A stretch of 64,000 bases of DNA from Lachnospiraceae bacterium (GCA_017513125.1 JAFWDI010000028.1:45677-109676), one strand, 5' to 3'; counted from the first letter of the stretch, positions 43,510 to 51,685 are shown. Numbers and translations are program-made. The notes: generated by a model from the letters alone, not told the origin.

Positions 43510-44208
43510 ATGAACAAACACTTTAAGAACCGTTACCTCGACCAGATCTATAACGGCCTGATCCGTGAGAACCCGATCTTCGTGCTGGTCATCGGCATGT
43601 GCCCGGTACTCGCGGTCACGACGACCGCCTCGAACGCTTTCGGCATGGGCCTGTCCTCGATGGCGGTGCTCATCTGCTCGAACGTGATCATTTCGCTGCT
43701 GCGGAAGGTGATTCCGAACGAGATCCGCATGCCGGCCTACATCGTCATCGTGGCGACGTTCGTCACGCTGATCGACTTCCTGATGAACGCGTTCACCCCG
43801 GAAATGTATTCGTCGCTGGGCCTGTACATCCCTCTGATCGTCGTGAACTGCATCATCCTGGGCCGCGCGGAGGCCTTCGCAAACAAGAACACCGTGGGCA
43901 TGGCGGCCGCGGACGGCATTGGCATGGGCCTGGGCTTCACACTGGCGCTGTTCCTGATCGCATCGTTCCGCGAGATCCTCGGCGCCGGTCAGTGGTTCGG
44001 TCATACGCTCTACACTTCCGGCAGGCTGTTCGCTCCCGTGAGCATCCTGGTGAGCCCGCCCGGCGCGTTCTTCGTGCTCGCGTTCATCATGGCGGTCCGC
44101 TCGAAGATGAAGATCCGCGCGGACGCGGTCGACGCGTGTTCGCATAACTGCATGAACTGCCCGCTGAACTCCGCGACCTGCGGCGTTCCGGAGAAAGGAG
44201 GCAGATGA
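43510..44208 (+). CDS. rnfE: Rnf complex subunit E
   Basis: RnfE is a six-helix subunit that with RnfA forms the membrane core and its buried [2Fe-2S] cluster. In this family each of RnfA and RnfE gives two Cys; here GMCPVLA (Cys31) and VVNCIILG (Cys113) fit. REILGAGQWFG (154-164) is typical. The C-terminus has an extra CSHNCMNCPLNSATC segment. It overlaps rnfA by four bases. Confidence 0.96.
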   Translation: MNKHFKNRYLDQIYNGLIRENPIFVLVIGMCPVLAVTTTASNAFGMGLSSMAVLICSNVIISLLRKVIPNEIRMPAYIVIVATFVTLIDFLMNAFTPEMYSSLGLYIPLIVVNCIILGRAEAFANKNTVGMAAADGIGMGLGFTLALFLIASFREILGAGQWFGHTLYTSGRLFAPVSILVSPPGAFFVLAFIMAVRSKMKIRADAVDACSHNCMNCPLNSATCGVPEKGGR

Positions 44209-44789
44209 TGTTGGCACATATCCTGATCATCATCGTTTCGGCAGCGTTTCTGGAAAACGTCGTGCTGAACCAGTTCCTGGGCATCTGCTCGTTCCTCGGC
44301 GTCTCGAACCGGGTCGGCGTGGCTGCGGGCATGGGCGGCGCAGTCGTGTTCGTCATCACACTGGCGTCCGCGGTCTCGAGCCTGCTGTATAAATTCATCC
44401 TGTTCCCGCTGGGGCTGACCTACCTGAAGACAATCGTGTTCATTCTCGTGATCGCGGCGCTGGTCCAGCTGGTCGAGATGATGTTTAAGAAGTATATGCC
44501 GGGCCTGTACAGCGCACTGGGCATCTTCCTGCCGCTGATCACTACGAACTGCGCGGTGCTCGGCGTGGCGCTGAACAATGTCACGAACGGCCTGTCGGTG
44601 GCGGAGAGCATCATCACCGGCATCGGCACCGCGGTCGGCTATCTGGTCGCGATCGTGATCCTCGCGGGCATCCGCGAGCGCATCGACAACAGCGACGTTC
44701 CGCAGTCCTTTAAGGGCATGCCGATCGTCTGCATCGTGGCGGGCATCATGGCGATCGCCTATATGGGCTTTTCGAACCTGGCCATTTGA
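44205..44789 (+). CDS. rnfA: Rnf complex subunit A
   Basis: The 194-residue, six-helix RnfA carries ENVVLNQFLGICSFLG and TTNCAVLGVALNNV, with the two Cys expected for the shared [2Fe-2S] site, and ILAGIRERID near the end. It starts within the rnfE stop and is followed by an unusual 195-base structured gap before rnfB. Confidence 0.97.
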   Translation: MMLAHILIIIVSAAFLENVVLNQFLGICSFLGVSNRVGVAAGMGGAVVFVITLASAVSSLLYKFILFPLGLTYLKTIVFILVIAALVQLVEMMFKKYMPGLYSALGIFLPLITTNCAVLGVALNNVTNGLSVAESIITGIGTAVGYLVAIVILAGIRERIDNSDVPQSFKGMPIVCIVAGIMAIAYMGFSNLAI

Positions 44790-44802
44790 TTTCAGCGTTA
44801 CG

Positions 44803-44943
44803 AGTACCGAGCCCGGGCATGCCTGCATGCAGACGGGCGAGAGTACTTGGGACGCGCCCCACATGAGCATGATGCGGTGCGTATGCGCCGCGGGAATGCG
44901 AATGTGGGGGAGGATCGTGAGAGCGCGCAGCGCGGAACGATCC
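44803..44943 (+). other. Three consecutive nested stem-loops between rnfA and rnfB
   Basis: Hairpin 1: AGTAC (44803-44807)/GTACT (44843-44847) enclosing GCCCG/CGGGC and GCAT/ATGC. Hairpin 2: CCCCACAT (44857-44864)/ATGTGGGG (44902-44909) enclosing GCAT/ATGC and GCGGTGC/GCGCCGC with a four-base loop. Hairpin 3: GGATCGT (44912-44918)/ACGATCC (44937-44943) enclosing GCGC/GCGC. No T run follows, so these are not simple terminators. A structured RNA regulating rnfB or stabilising the mRNA, or a palindromic intergenic repeat, are both possible. Confidence 0.6.
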
Positions 44944-44984
44944 GCAATCTGTTTTCAAAAGTGAAACACTGAGGGAGTCAAAAC

Positions 44985-45599
44985 ATGAATTTTATACCTG
45001 TGATCACAGCAACGGTCGTCGTCGGAGCGGTCGGACTCGTCATCGGCATCCTGCTCGGGGTAGCCGGACAGGTCTTCGCCGTGAAGCTGGACGAGAAAGA
45101 GGTCGCGATCCGTGCGGCGCTTCCGGGCAATAACTGCGGCGCCTGCGGCTATCCGGGCTGCGACGGACTCGCGAAGGCGATCTTCAACGGAGAGGCGCCT
45201 TACGACACCTGCCCGGTCGGCGGACAGACGAGCGCGGAGGCCATTAAGAGGATTCTGGAGAAGGGCGTGCCGGATCCGGATTCGGAGGGCGGCGCAGTCG
45301 AAGCGGCCATGGCCGTGAGCGCGGGCGCAGCGACGCCGGAGGAAGCGGCGGCTTCAGCCGAGAAGGCTGCCCAGGCCGCGAAAGCGGAGCCTCCGAAAAA
45401 GCGGCCGGTCCGGAAAGCGCATCCCGCGAAGCCGGAAGACTGTGTGGCCTGCCATATCTGCGAGAACAGCTGCAAGTTCGACGCGGTCCATGTGCCGGAC
45501 GACCGGCCTGAGGTCGACGAGAGCAAATGCATCGGCTGCGGACTCTGCGTGCGGGAATGCCCGCGCGATGTCCTTGAGATCGTCGTGAGCGAGGGGTGA
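44985..45599 (+). CDS. rnfB: Rnf complex subunit B (short form)
   Basis: RnfB takes electrons from soluble ferredoxin. The 204-residue protein has an N-terminal helix, the CGACGYPGCDGLA cluster motif with a downstream Cys in TCPVGG, an Ala-rich linker (about 105-130) and one dicluster ferredoxin domain (CVACHICENSCKF; CIGCGLCVRECP). Many clostridial RnfB proteins are longer with more ferredoxin clusters, so this is a minimal version. GAGGGAGT lies upstream of the ATG. Confidence 0.93.
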   Translation: MNFIPVITATVVVGAVGLVIGILLGVAGQVFAVKLDEKEVAIRAALPGNNCGACGYPGCDGLAKAIFNGEAPYDTCPVGGQTSAEAIKRILEKGVPDPDSEGGAVEAAMAVSAGAATPEEAAASAEKAAQAAKAEPPKKRPVRKAHPAKPEDCVACHICENSCKFDAVHVPDDRPEVDESKCIGCGLCVRECPRDVLEIVVSEG

Positions 45600-45604
45600 C
45601 GCGT

Positions 45605-45988
45605 ATGAATAAGTGGAAAGAAAACAGAGTATTCGTGCTGCTGGCGGCGATCGTGATCGCGGGAATCGTGATCATCGCATATAAGAACATCATGCCGCCG
45701 ATTCCGCTCGACCTGACGCCAGGCGTCTACACCGGGACCGGAGAGGGCTACGGCGGAGAGATCACCGTGACCGCGACCGTGGACGAAGCCGGAACGATCA
45801 CCGACGTCGTGATCACCGGCGACGGCGAGTCCGCGGATATCGGAAAGAAGTACATCGATGACGGAACCTTCGCGGGGCAGATCATCGAGGACCAGCACTA
45901 TGACATTGACGGGGTGAGCGGTGCGACCTACACGACCTACGGCGTGCGCGAAGCCGCCGAGGACGCGCTGACCCAGGCGGAGCAGTGA
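45605..45988 (+). CDS. Small membrane-anchored FMN-binding domain protein
   Basis: The 127-residue protein has one N-terminal helix (VLLAAIVIAGIVIIAYKNI) and a single FMN_bind domain (PGVYTGTGEGYGGEITVTAT) with the ApbE target SGATYTT. It resembles the flavin domain of RnfG without the rest. ATG 45605 is eight bases after GAGGGG; a GTG at 45596 is less likely. It ends the first half of the Rnf locus and is convergent with apbE. Confidence 0.88.
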   Translation: MNKWKENRVFVLLAAIVIAGIVIIAYKNIMPPIPLDLTPGVYTGTGEGYGGEITVTATVDEAGTITDVVITGDGESADIGKKYIDDGTFAGQIIEDQHYDIDGVSGATYTTYGVREAAEDALTQAEQ

Positions 45989-46019
45989 GACCGGCGGCCC
46001 GGGAGAGACCGGACCGGGA

Positions 46020-47153
46020 TCAGTTCAGTTCCAGACCGATGTTTTCGAGGAAGCCGTCCGAGTAATACAGCGTTCCGTCCCCGTCGATGAACACGGCGTA
46101 ATATCCGCCGAAGCGTTCGACGAGAGCGGCCCCGTCCGCGGGCCCCTGCGTGAAGCATGCGGTGCTCAGGGCGTCGCAGAAAGCGGCCTCCGGGCCGAAG
46201 ACCGTGACCGACACGAGGCCGTTGTCAAACGGATACCCCGTGCGCGGGTCGAGGATGTGATGATACAGAACGCCGTCCTCCTCGAAGCACCGCTCGTAGA
46301 TGCCGGTCGTGACGGCCGAGAGGTCGGAGATGACGGAATAGCCGATATATGAGGAGTGATCCGCAAACGGCTCCTGGATGCCGATCGCGTATCCGCTGCC
46401 GTCGGGTTTTGAACCGATGACGCTGATGTTACCTCCGAGGTTCACGAGCGCGTTTTCGACGCCTCGTTCGCGGAGCAGAGCGCAGACACGGTCGGCGATA
46501 TAGCCTTTCGCGATGGAACCGAGGTCAATGCCTGCTTCCGGATCGTCCAGGCTGACTTCGAACGTCCCGCCGTCGCCGTCGGGCGTGGTGAGAAGGTCCG
46601 TGCGGATCAGGCGGTAATCGACGTGGGCGACCGCTTCCGCGAGTGCTTCCGCGTCGGGGACACGTCCTTCACCGGAGCTGAAGTCCCAGAGCTCGCTGAC
46701 CGGAGCGATCGTGACGTCGTAAGCGCCGTCCGTGGCGGCCGAGAGCTCACAGGCGAGGCCGATCAGGTACGCGGTATCGTCTGAGACCTGCGTGTAAGCA
46801 TACGGGTCGTCCGGGTTTTCGGTCCGGCCGTCGTAAGCGTGGTTGATCCGCCAGACGTCGGAGCCTTCCGCGGTCCGGCTCAGGAGCGCCTCGTAAGAGT
46901 CGATCAGGTCGAAGCACTCGTCGATGACCGGCTCGTCTGCTGCGTCATAGACGCGGATCGTGCAGACTGTGTCGAGCGCGAAGTGCGTGTCCTCGAACGT
47001 CTCGCCGGACCGTGCGGACCCGCCGCCGGAGCCGTCCGTCCCTCCCGAGGGCGCGGAAGAGCACCCCGCCAGTGCGGAAGTGAGGCACAGGCAGGCGGCG
47101 ATCACGGCGCAAAACGCCGGTCTGATGCGGTTAAAGCGGACGAATTTGAACAT
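46020..47153 (-). CDS. apbE: FAD:protein FMN transferase, lipoprotein
   Basis: ApbE moves FMN from FAD onto Thr/Ser in S/T-x-A-T sites of RnfG, RnfD and FMN_bind proteins outside the membrane. The 377-residue protein has a signal peptide with lipobox LAGC, DTVCTIRVYD, DLGSIAKGYIADRV, NLGGNISVIG and HHILDPRTGYP, all typical. GGAGGAAA precedes the ATG at 47153. It is the only minus-strand gene inside the Rnf locus, and four substrate sites are visible in its neighbours. Confidence 0.95.
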   Translation of the reverse strand: MFKFVRFNRIRPAFCAVIAACLCLTSALAGCSSAPSGGTDGSGGGSARSGETFEDTHFALDTVCTIRVYDAADEPVIDECFDLIDSYEALLSRTAEGSDVWRINHAYDGRTENPDDPYAYTQVSDDTAYLIGLACELSAATDGAYDVTIAPVSELWDFSSGEGRVPDAEALAEAVAHVDYRLIRTDLLTTPDGDGGTFEVSLDDPEAGIDLGSIAKGYIADRVCALLRERGVENALVNLGGNISVIGSKPDGSGYAIGIQEPFADHSSYIGYSVISDLSAVTTGIYERCFEEDGVLYHHILDPRTGYPFDNGLVSVTVFGPEAAFCDALSTACFTQGPADGAALVERFGGYYAVFIDGDGTLYYSDGFLENIGLELN

Positions 47154-47178
47154 GAGTTTTCCTCCCTCCGGGGAGAAA

Positions 47179-47207
47179 AGTATAGCACGAATAAAGGAGT
47201 GCGTAAA
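47179..47207 (-). promoter_or_regulatory. Possible apbE promoter
   Basis: On the minus strand TTTACG (47207-47202) and TATACT (47184-47179) are 17 bases apart, about 25 bases before apbE. It lies in the 57-base gap shared with divergent rnfC; no clear rnfC promoter is visible in that gap. Confidence 0.4.
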
Positions 47208-47210
47208 AGC

Positions 47211-48566
47211 ATGAAGAGGTCTGATTTCAGGATCAGGGACAGAGGGATCTTCCCCTCGGGCGAATGGGATAAGGGACTGGCGAACGACAGACCCTTTGAG
47301 AGCATTGCCCCGCAGACCGTTCTGCTCTCGGAGTGTCAGGGCGGCGGCAGCCGGATCCGTTTCCTCTGCGAGCCCGGACAGCGCGTGGCGCGGGGCGAGA
47401 AGATCGCCGAGCCCGCGAACTTCACCGGGGTCGACCTGCACGCGCCGGTGAGCGGCGTCGTGAAGGAATTCATAAAACAGAAGATGCCGAACGGCGAACT
47501 GACCTACTGCGTGATCGAGGCTGACGAGACGCAGCCGGCGACCGCGGACTTTCCGTATATGCATGAGATCGTGCAGCCGGAGGCGTTCGACAGGGCGCAG
47601 CTTCTGGCCGCTATGAAGGACGGCGGGGTCTGCGGCATGGGCGGCGCGGGCTTCCCGGCTCATATCAAGTACGCCGCGGAGGTCGACTTTGACACGATCA
47701 TCGTGAACGCCATGGAGTGCGAGCCCTATCTGTGCTGCGACCACCGGATGCTGATCGAGCACCCTTACGAGGTCCTGAACGGCCTGCTCGCGATGAGGAA
47801 GGCCTGCGGCGCGGACCGAATGGTCATCTCGACCGAGGAAAATAAGGAAAATGCCGCCGAGCTCCTGCGTAAGATCATCGCGGAGAACGGCCTGGAGATC
47901 GAAGTCGCGGTCCGCGAGGACAAGTACCCGCAGGGCAGTGAAAAACAGCTGATAAAGCAGGTGACCGGACGCGAGATCCCCTCCGGGAAGCTTCCCGCGG
48001 ACGTCAACGTCGTCGTCTCGAACGTCCACACCGCCCGTGCTCTCGCCGACATGCTCTACGCGGGCGAGCCCAGCATGACGCGCGGCATCACGGTCACAGG
48101 CCTCGTGAACCGGCCCGGGAACTATCTGGTCCCGATCGGCACCCCGTTTACGGATCTGATCGCAGCGGCGGGCGGCCTGAAGGAAGAGGATGTGCGCATC
48201 GTCCTCGGCGGTCCGATGACCGGCAGCCTTCTCGCGATGGGAGACGAAGCCGACCGGCTGCCCGGAGGCGTCACGAAGACCAGCGGCGGTCTGATCGCGA
48301 TCAAAGACCGCGGCCTGAGAGAGTCGCCCTGCATCCGCTGCGGTTCCTGTGCGTCGGCCTGTCCGATGGGCCTGACGCCTTATAAGATCAATGCCGCCTA
48401 CCTCCACGGAGACCTCCCGCTCTGCGAGCAGCTGCTGGCGACAGAGTGTATCGCCTGCGGGTCCTGCTCCTTTATCTGCCCGGCGCGAAGAGAGCTGACG
48501 CAGACTTCGATACGGGCGCGAGACGAAGTACGGGCCATGATCCGGGAAAGGAGTGCGAAGAAATGA
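47211..48566 (+). CDS. rnfC: Rnf complex subunit C
   Basis: RnfC binds NAD(H), FMN and two [4Fe-4S] clusters on the cytosolic face. The 451-residue protein has an N-terminal barrel-sandwich part (LHAPVSGVVKEF), the NADH/FMN region (GGVCGMGGAGFPAHIKY; NAMECEPYLCCD), a soluble-ligand-binding beta-grasp domain, and CIRCGSCASACPMG plus CIACGSCSFICPARR. AAAGGAG lies 11 bases before ATG 47211. It overlaps rnfD2 in an ATGA junction. In most clostridial operons rnfC comes first, before rnfD. Confidence 0.96.
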   Translation: MKRSDFRIRDRGIFPSGEWDKGLANDRPFESIAPQTVLLSECQGGGSRIRFLCEPGQRVARGEKIAEPANFTGVDLHAPVSGVVKEFIKQKMPNGELTYCVIEADETQPATADFPYMHEIVQPEAFDRAQLLAAMKDGGVCGMGGAGFPAHIKYAAEVDFDTIIVNAMECEPYLCCDHRMLIEHPYEVLNGLLAMRKACGADRMVISTEENKENAAELLRKIIAENGLEIEVAVREDKYPQGSEKQLIKQVTGREIPSGKLPADVNVVVSNVHTARALADMLYAGEPSMTRGITVTGLVNRPGNYLVPIGTPFTDLIAAAGGLKEEDVRIVLGGPMTGSLLAMGDEADRLPGGVTKTSGGLIAIKDRGLRESPCIRCGSCASACPMGLTPYKINAAYLHGDLPLCEQLLATECIACGSCSFICPARRELTQTSIRARDEVRAMIRERSAKK

Positions 48567-49486
48567 AAGAATTCTCCCCCCGCATCGGTCCTTTCCTGAG
48601 GACCTCAAATACCTCGGCACGGATCATGCTGGATGTGGTCATTGCCCTGGTTCCGGCCATGATCTTCGGCGTCTGGTGGAACGGCCCCCGCGCGCTGCTG
48701 GAGATCCTCGTGGCCTGCGCTGTCTGCCAGGCCTGCGACATGGTCTGCGATAAGATCTCGGGCCGTGATTTCACGCACGGCGCACTGGTCACCGGAGTGC
48801 TTCTGGCGTTCAATATGACCGGGACCACGCCGATCTGGGTGATCATCCTCGCGAGCGTTTTCGCGATCGTGGTCGGAAAGCAGGTGTTCGGCGGCCTCGG
48901 AAGCAACATCGTGAACCCCGCCCTGATGGGCCGCTGCTTCGTGATGCTCGTGTATCCGACGGTCCTGAACAGCTTCACCGTGGCCGGCGGCGGCGTCGAC
49001 TCGGTGACCTCCGCGACGGTCCTCGGCACAGGCGCGGGCAGCTACTCTTACCTACAGATGTTCCTCGGGACCATCCCCGGGACGATCGGAGAGACCAGTA
49101 AGCTCCTGCTGCTGATCGGTTTCCTCTACCTGGTGTTCCGGCGCGAAGTGAACTGGCTCGCGAGCCTCGTCTATGTCGCGACGGTCGCCGGTGTGAGCGC
49201 GATGTTCGGCTTTGACCCGCTGACGAGCCTGCTCTCGGGCGGCCTCGTGCTGGGCGCCTGCTTCATGCTGACGGACTACGTCTCGGTCGGCATCCGCGGA
49301 CAGCTGTTCACGGCGTTCTTCGCGGGCCTGGTCACGACGTTCATCCGCGTGCATTCGAGCCTGCCGGAAGGCGTGTGCTTCGGCATACTGACCGCGAACT
49401 GCCTGATGGGGCTGTTCGTGTTCGCGCAGGGGAAGCACGTGTACGGCATCAAAGACGAGATCGGAAAGGAGGACGGCCATGCTTGA
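48563..49486 (+). CDS. rnfD2: Rnf complex subunit D, second copy
   Basis: The 307-residue protein is again RnfD: FSPRIGPFLRTSNTSARIML, DFTHGALVTGVLLAFN, GGLGSNIVNPALMGR and a flavin-attachment sequence DSVTSATVL (Thr152). It differs clearly from the first copy, so this is an old duplication or an acquired second set. ATG 48563 overlaps the rnfC stop. Its 3' end overlaps the next gene by eight bases. Confidence 0.93.
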   Translation: MKEFSPRIGPFLRTSNTSARIMLDVVIALVPAMIFGVWWNGPRALLEILVACAVCQACDMVCDKISGRDFTHGALVTGVLLAFNMTGTTPIWVIILASVFAIVVGKQVFGGLGSNIVNPALMGRCFVMLVYPTVLNSFTVAGGGVDSVTSATVLGTGAGSYSYLQMFLGTIPGTIGETSKLLLLIGFLYLVFRREVNWLASLVYVATVAGVSAMFGFDPLTSLLSGGLVLGACFMLTDYVSVGIRGQLFTAFFAGLVTTFIRVHSSLPEGVCFGILTANCLMGLFVFAQGKHVYGIKDEIGKEDGHA

Positions 49487-50348
49487 ACGCCTGAATGACA
49501 AAACCGCGGGCAATGCAGGCCGCGCGGACCTTACGGCAGCGGCTTTCCCCGCCGAAGGCTATGCTTTTGCGGCGGCCCTTCTCGCGGCTGACGCGAAGAC
49601 CGGGCTGTTCGCGGCGGCGGTCCTGTTTGTGATCTCGGTGATCTCGGCGGCGCTCGCGACGAAGCGATCGGCCGCGTCGAATGTGCTTCGCGTGATCCTC
49701 GGCGTCGTATATATGGCGGTGTTCTGCGCCGGCGTTTTCCTTATGAACGGCTACAGCTATCAGGGCCATTTTGCCGCGATCGCGGCGGCGCTGCTGGCAT
49801 GCCTCGGGTTCGTGCGTCTGGCGGCGCCGGCCGAAGAGGAAGCTCCGGATGCCGCTGAGGGTGCGGCGGAAGGCGCGGGGGCATGTCCCGCCGCTGCCGG
49901 ATGCCCGCTGCATGCCGCTGTCGTTACGGCGGCTCTGGCCTCCGTACTTCTGTTCCTGTGCGGCATCGTTCGCGAGCTGCTTTCCGCGGGTTCGGTCTTC
50001 GGCCTGACGGTCACGTCCTCCGCGGTCGTTTCCTCGTTCTACGGGAAGACTGCGATCGGACTGATCGCGGCGGGCTTCCTGCTGGCTGTGGTCTCGGCCG
50101 TGCGGAAGATCGACTTTTCCGGCCGCGGCACGGTGTTCGTCGTGCTGCCGGCGGCGGTCCTCCTGATGATCGAGGCGCGCGGGATCGGCGGGATCGCGAA
50201 GCAGGTCTTCATCCTGATCATCCTTTTGCTGGCACTTTGGGGCATTCGGAAACGCCTGCGTTTTTCGGAGACCGGGAGACCTTTCCGCGGCATGCCCGTC
50301 GAACTGATCATGTCTGGCCTGCTTTACATGGTGCTTTCCTGGCTGTGA
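49479..50348 (+). CDS. Membrane protein, probably a divergent RnfE-like subunit
   Basis: The 289-residue product has about eight hydrophobic segments. RELLSAGSVFG (165-175) matches RELGAG-type RnfE sequence (REILGAGQWFG in this window) at seven of eleven positions, and is followed at the same distance by a hydrophobic helix and a basic VRKI turn as in RnfE. Cys108 (LLACLGF) aligns with RnfE Cys113, but the first cluster Cys (GMCP) has no counterpart. An Ala/Glu-rich insert with ACPAAAGCP lies at 117-143. The C-terminus adds two or three helices. The gene overlaps rnfD2. I infer an RnfE relative; function is unknown. Confidence 0.65.
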   Translation: MLERLNDKTAGNAGRADLTAAAFPAEGYAFAAALLAADAKTGLFAAAVLFVISVISAALATKRSAASNVLRVILGVVYMAVFCAGVFLMNGYSYQGHFAAIAAALLACLGFVRLAAPAEEEAPDAAEGAAEGAGACPAAAGCPLHAAVVTAALASVLLFLCGIVRELLSAGSVFGLTVTSSAVVSSFYGKTAIGLIAAGFLLAVVSAVRKIDFSGRGTVFVVLPAAVLLMIEARGIGGIAKQVFILIILLLALWGIRKRLRFSETGRPFRGMPVELIMSGLLYMVLSWL

Positions 50349-50352
50349 ACTT

Positions 50353-50772
50353 ATGAAGATACGTGCGCTGCGAAAGACGGATATTATTTTGGCGGCAGTG
50401 GTCATCATTGCCGCTTTTATCGCGCTCTTCGCATTTCGCGCACTGCGCGCCGAGGGCGCTGACGTCGTCGTGACTGCCGACGGCGAGGAGATCCTCCGGG
50501 TCCCGCTGGACGAGGATCTCGAACAGGACATCGTCACGGATCTCGGCAGGAACCATCTGAGTATCCGCGGGGGTACGGTCCGCGTCACCGAAGCGGACTG
50601 CCCGGACCTGATCTGTGTCCGCGCCTACAGCGGAGGGATCTCGCATGACGGCGAGACCATCATCTGTCTGCCGCACCGGCTCATCGTGTCGGTCGAGGGC
50701 GGTGAGGAAGCGGATGTCGACGCAGTGGCGGGACAGCCTGCGGAGGCAGGAGCGCGGGAGCGGAAAGTATAA
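50353..50772 (+). CDS. NusG domain II-containing protein
   Basis: The 139-residue protein has one N-terminal helix (IILAAVVIIAAFIALFAF) and an extracytoplasmic NusG_II-type domain (CPDLICVRAYSGGISHDGE then IICLPHRLIVSV). Such proteins are common beside Rnf, ApbE and FMN_bind genes in Firmicutes; their role is not established. It follows the RnfE-like gene by four bases. Confidence 0.88.
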   Translation: MKIRALRKTDIILAAVVIIAAFIALFAFRALRAEGADVVVTADGEEILRVPLDEDLEQDIVTDLGRNHLSIRGGTVRVTEADCPDLICVRAYSGGISHDGETIICLPHRLIVSVEGGEEADVDAVAGQPAEAGARERKV

Positions 50773-50782
50773 CGGAACAGAT

Positions 50783-51310
50783 ATGAAAATGACAGCCAGG
50801 GACATCGCCCGCTTCGGGCTGATGGTCGCGGCCGCGCTGGTCCTGAGCTGGGTGGAGACGCTGATACCGTTCGTGTTTCCGCTGCCCGGCATGAAGATCG
50901 GCCTTGCGAACATCGTCATACTGACCATGCTGTACGCGGCGGGGCCGAAGAGCGCCGCGGCGGTCTCGTTCCTGCGCCTGCTTCTCGTGCTGTTCACGTT
51001 CGGCAATGCCGCCTCCTTCCTCTACAGCCTCGCAGGCGCGGCTCTGTCGTTTGCGGTCATGCTGCTGCTGAAGAAGACCGGGCGGTTCGGCGTGACGGGC
51101 GTCAGCATCGCGGGCGCGATGGCGCACAATGCGGGCCAGATCATCGTCGCTGCGCTGGTCCTCGAGACTGTGACCGTCGTCTATTATCTGCCATGGCTCA
51201 TGATCGCGGGAGTCGTTTCGGGACTCGTGATCGGGATCGTCGGGGGCCTGCTGAGCCCGCGCCTCGTCAGATTTTTCAAGGTGCGGGACCGGGGTGCGGA
51301 AGAGGCGTGA
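50783..51310 (+). CDS. Gx transporter family protein (heptaprenyl diphosphate synthase component I type)
   Basis: The 175-residue membrane protein matches the Gx transporter/Hpre_diP_synt_I family: LSWVETLIPFVFPLPGMKIG, LANIVILTMLY, FLRLLLVLFTFGN and AMAHNAGQIIVA. It is probably an ECF-type S-component-like transporter, and it often neighbours NusG-II and flavinylation genes. The 'heptaprenyl synthase' name is inherited and not supported by visible catalytic residues. ATG 50783 was chosen; the longer frame lies in the preceding gene. Confidence 0.85.
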   Translation: MKMTARDIARFGLMVAAALVLSWVETLIPFVFPLPGMKIGLANIVILTMLYAAGPKSAAAVSFLRLLLVLFTFGNAASFLYSLAGAALSFAVMLLLKKTGRFGVTGVSIAGAMAHNAGQIIVAALVLETVTVVYYLPWLMIAGVVSGLVIGIVGGLLSPRLVRFFKVRDRGAEEA

Positions 51311-51373
51311 CGGCCTCGGGGAACGAATGACCGGCTGCTTTGCGGCGGCCCGAAGAACATTCAAAATTTGTGC

Positions 51374-51402
51374 TTGACAGCGTGGGGGCGCTTCGTTATA
51401 CT
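51374..51402 (+). promoter_or_regulatory. Strong promoter of the tRNA-Pro/tRNA-Glu pair
   Basis: A perfect TTGACA (51374-51379), 17-base spacer and TATACT (51397-51402) lie about 40 bases before tRNA-Pro. This is the best sigma-A-type promoter in the window. Confidence 0.88.
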
Positions 51403-51441
51403 TTGTCAAGTACGGCGATGAGTCAGATTGCCGGTGACTTT

Positions 51442-51515
51442 CGAGGCGTGGCTCAGTTTGGTAGAGCGCCACGTTCGGGACGTGGAAGTCGCAGGTTCAA
51501 ATCCTGTCGCCTCGA
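51442..51515 (+). tRNA. tRNA-Pro (anticodon CGG)
   Basis: Cloverleaf with acceptor CGAGGCG/CGCCTCG, D arm GGCTCAGTTTGGTAGAGC, anticodon stem CCACG/CGTGG with loop TTCGGGA (anticodon CGG), T arm GGTTCAAATCC, discriminator A. CCA is not encoded. Confidence 0.95.
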
Positions 51516-51522
51516 TTCATAA

Positions 51523-51594
51523 GGCCAGTTGGTCAAGGGGCTAAGACGCCGCCCTCTCACGGCGGAAACAGGGGTTCGATTCCCCTACTGGCTA
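51523..51594 (+). tRNA. tRNA-Glu (anticodon CTC)
   Basis: Cloverleaf with acceptor GGCCAGT/ACTGGCT (first pair G-U), anticodon stem CCGCC/GGCGG with loop CTCTCAC (anticodon CTC), T arm GGTTCGATTCC, discriminator A. It is seven bases after tRNA-Pro and followed by a terminator, so the two form one transcript. Confidence 0.95.
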
Positions 51595-51596
51595 CG

Positions 51597-51628
51597 AAGG
51601 ATCTCAGCATAGGCTGGGATCCTTTTTT
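51597..51628 (+). terminator. Terminator after the tRNA pair
   Basis: A 12-base stem AAGGATCTCAGC/GCTGGGATCCTT with loop ATAG is followed by TTTT. Confidence 0.92.
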
Positions 51629-51656
51629 GTTTATCTTCGCGGGACGATCTGCATCC

Positions 51657-51685
51657 TTTACAAGACAACACGCAAAAGGTAAACT
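51657..51685 (+). promoter_or_regulatory. Probable promoter of the BFD-like gene
   Basis: TTTACA (51657-51662) and TAAACT (51680-51685) are 17 bases apart, about 60 bases before the start codon and just after a terminator. Confidence 0.5.

Noticed and set aside
51311..51373. Possible terminator after the Gx transporter gene
   Set aside because: A GC-rich stem around TTT can be drawn, but it is irregular and has no following T run.
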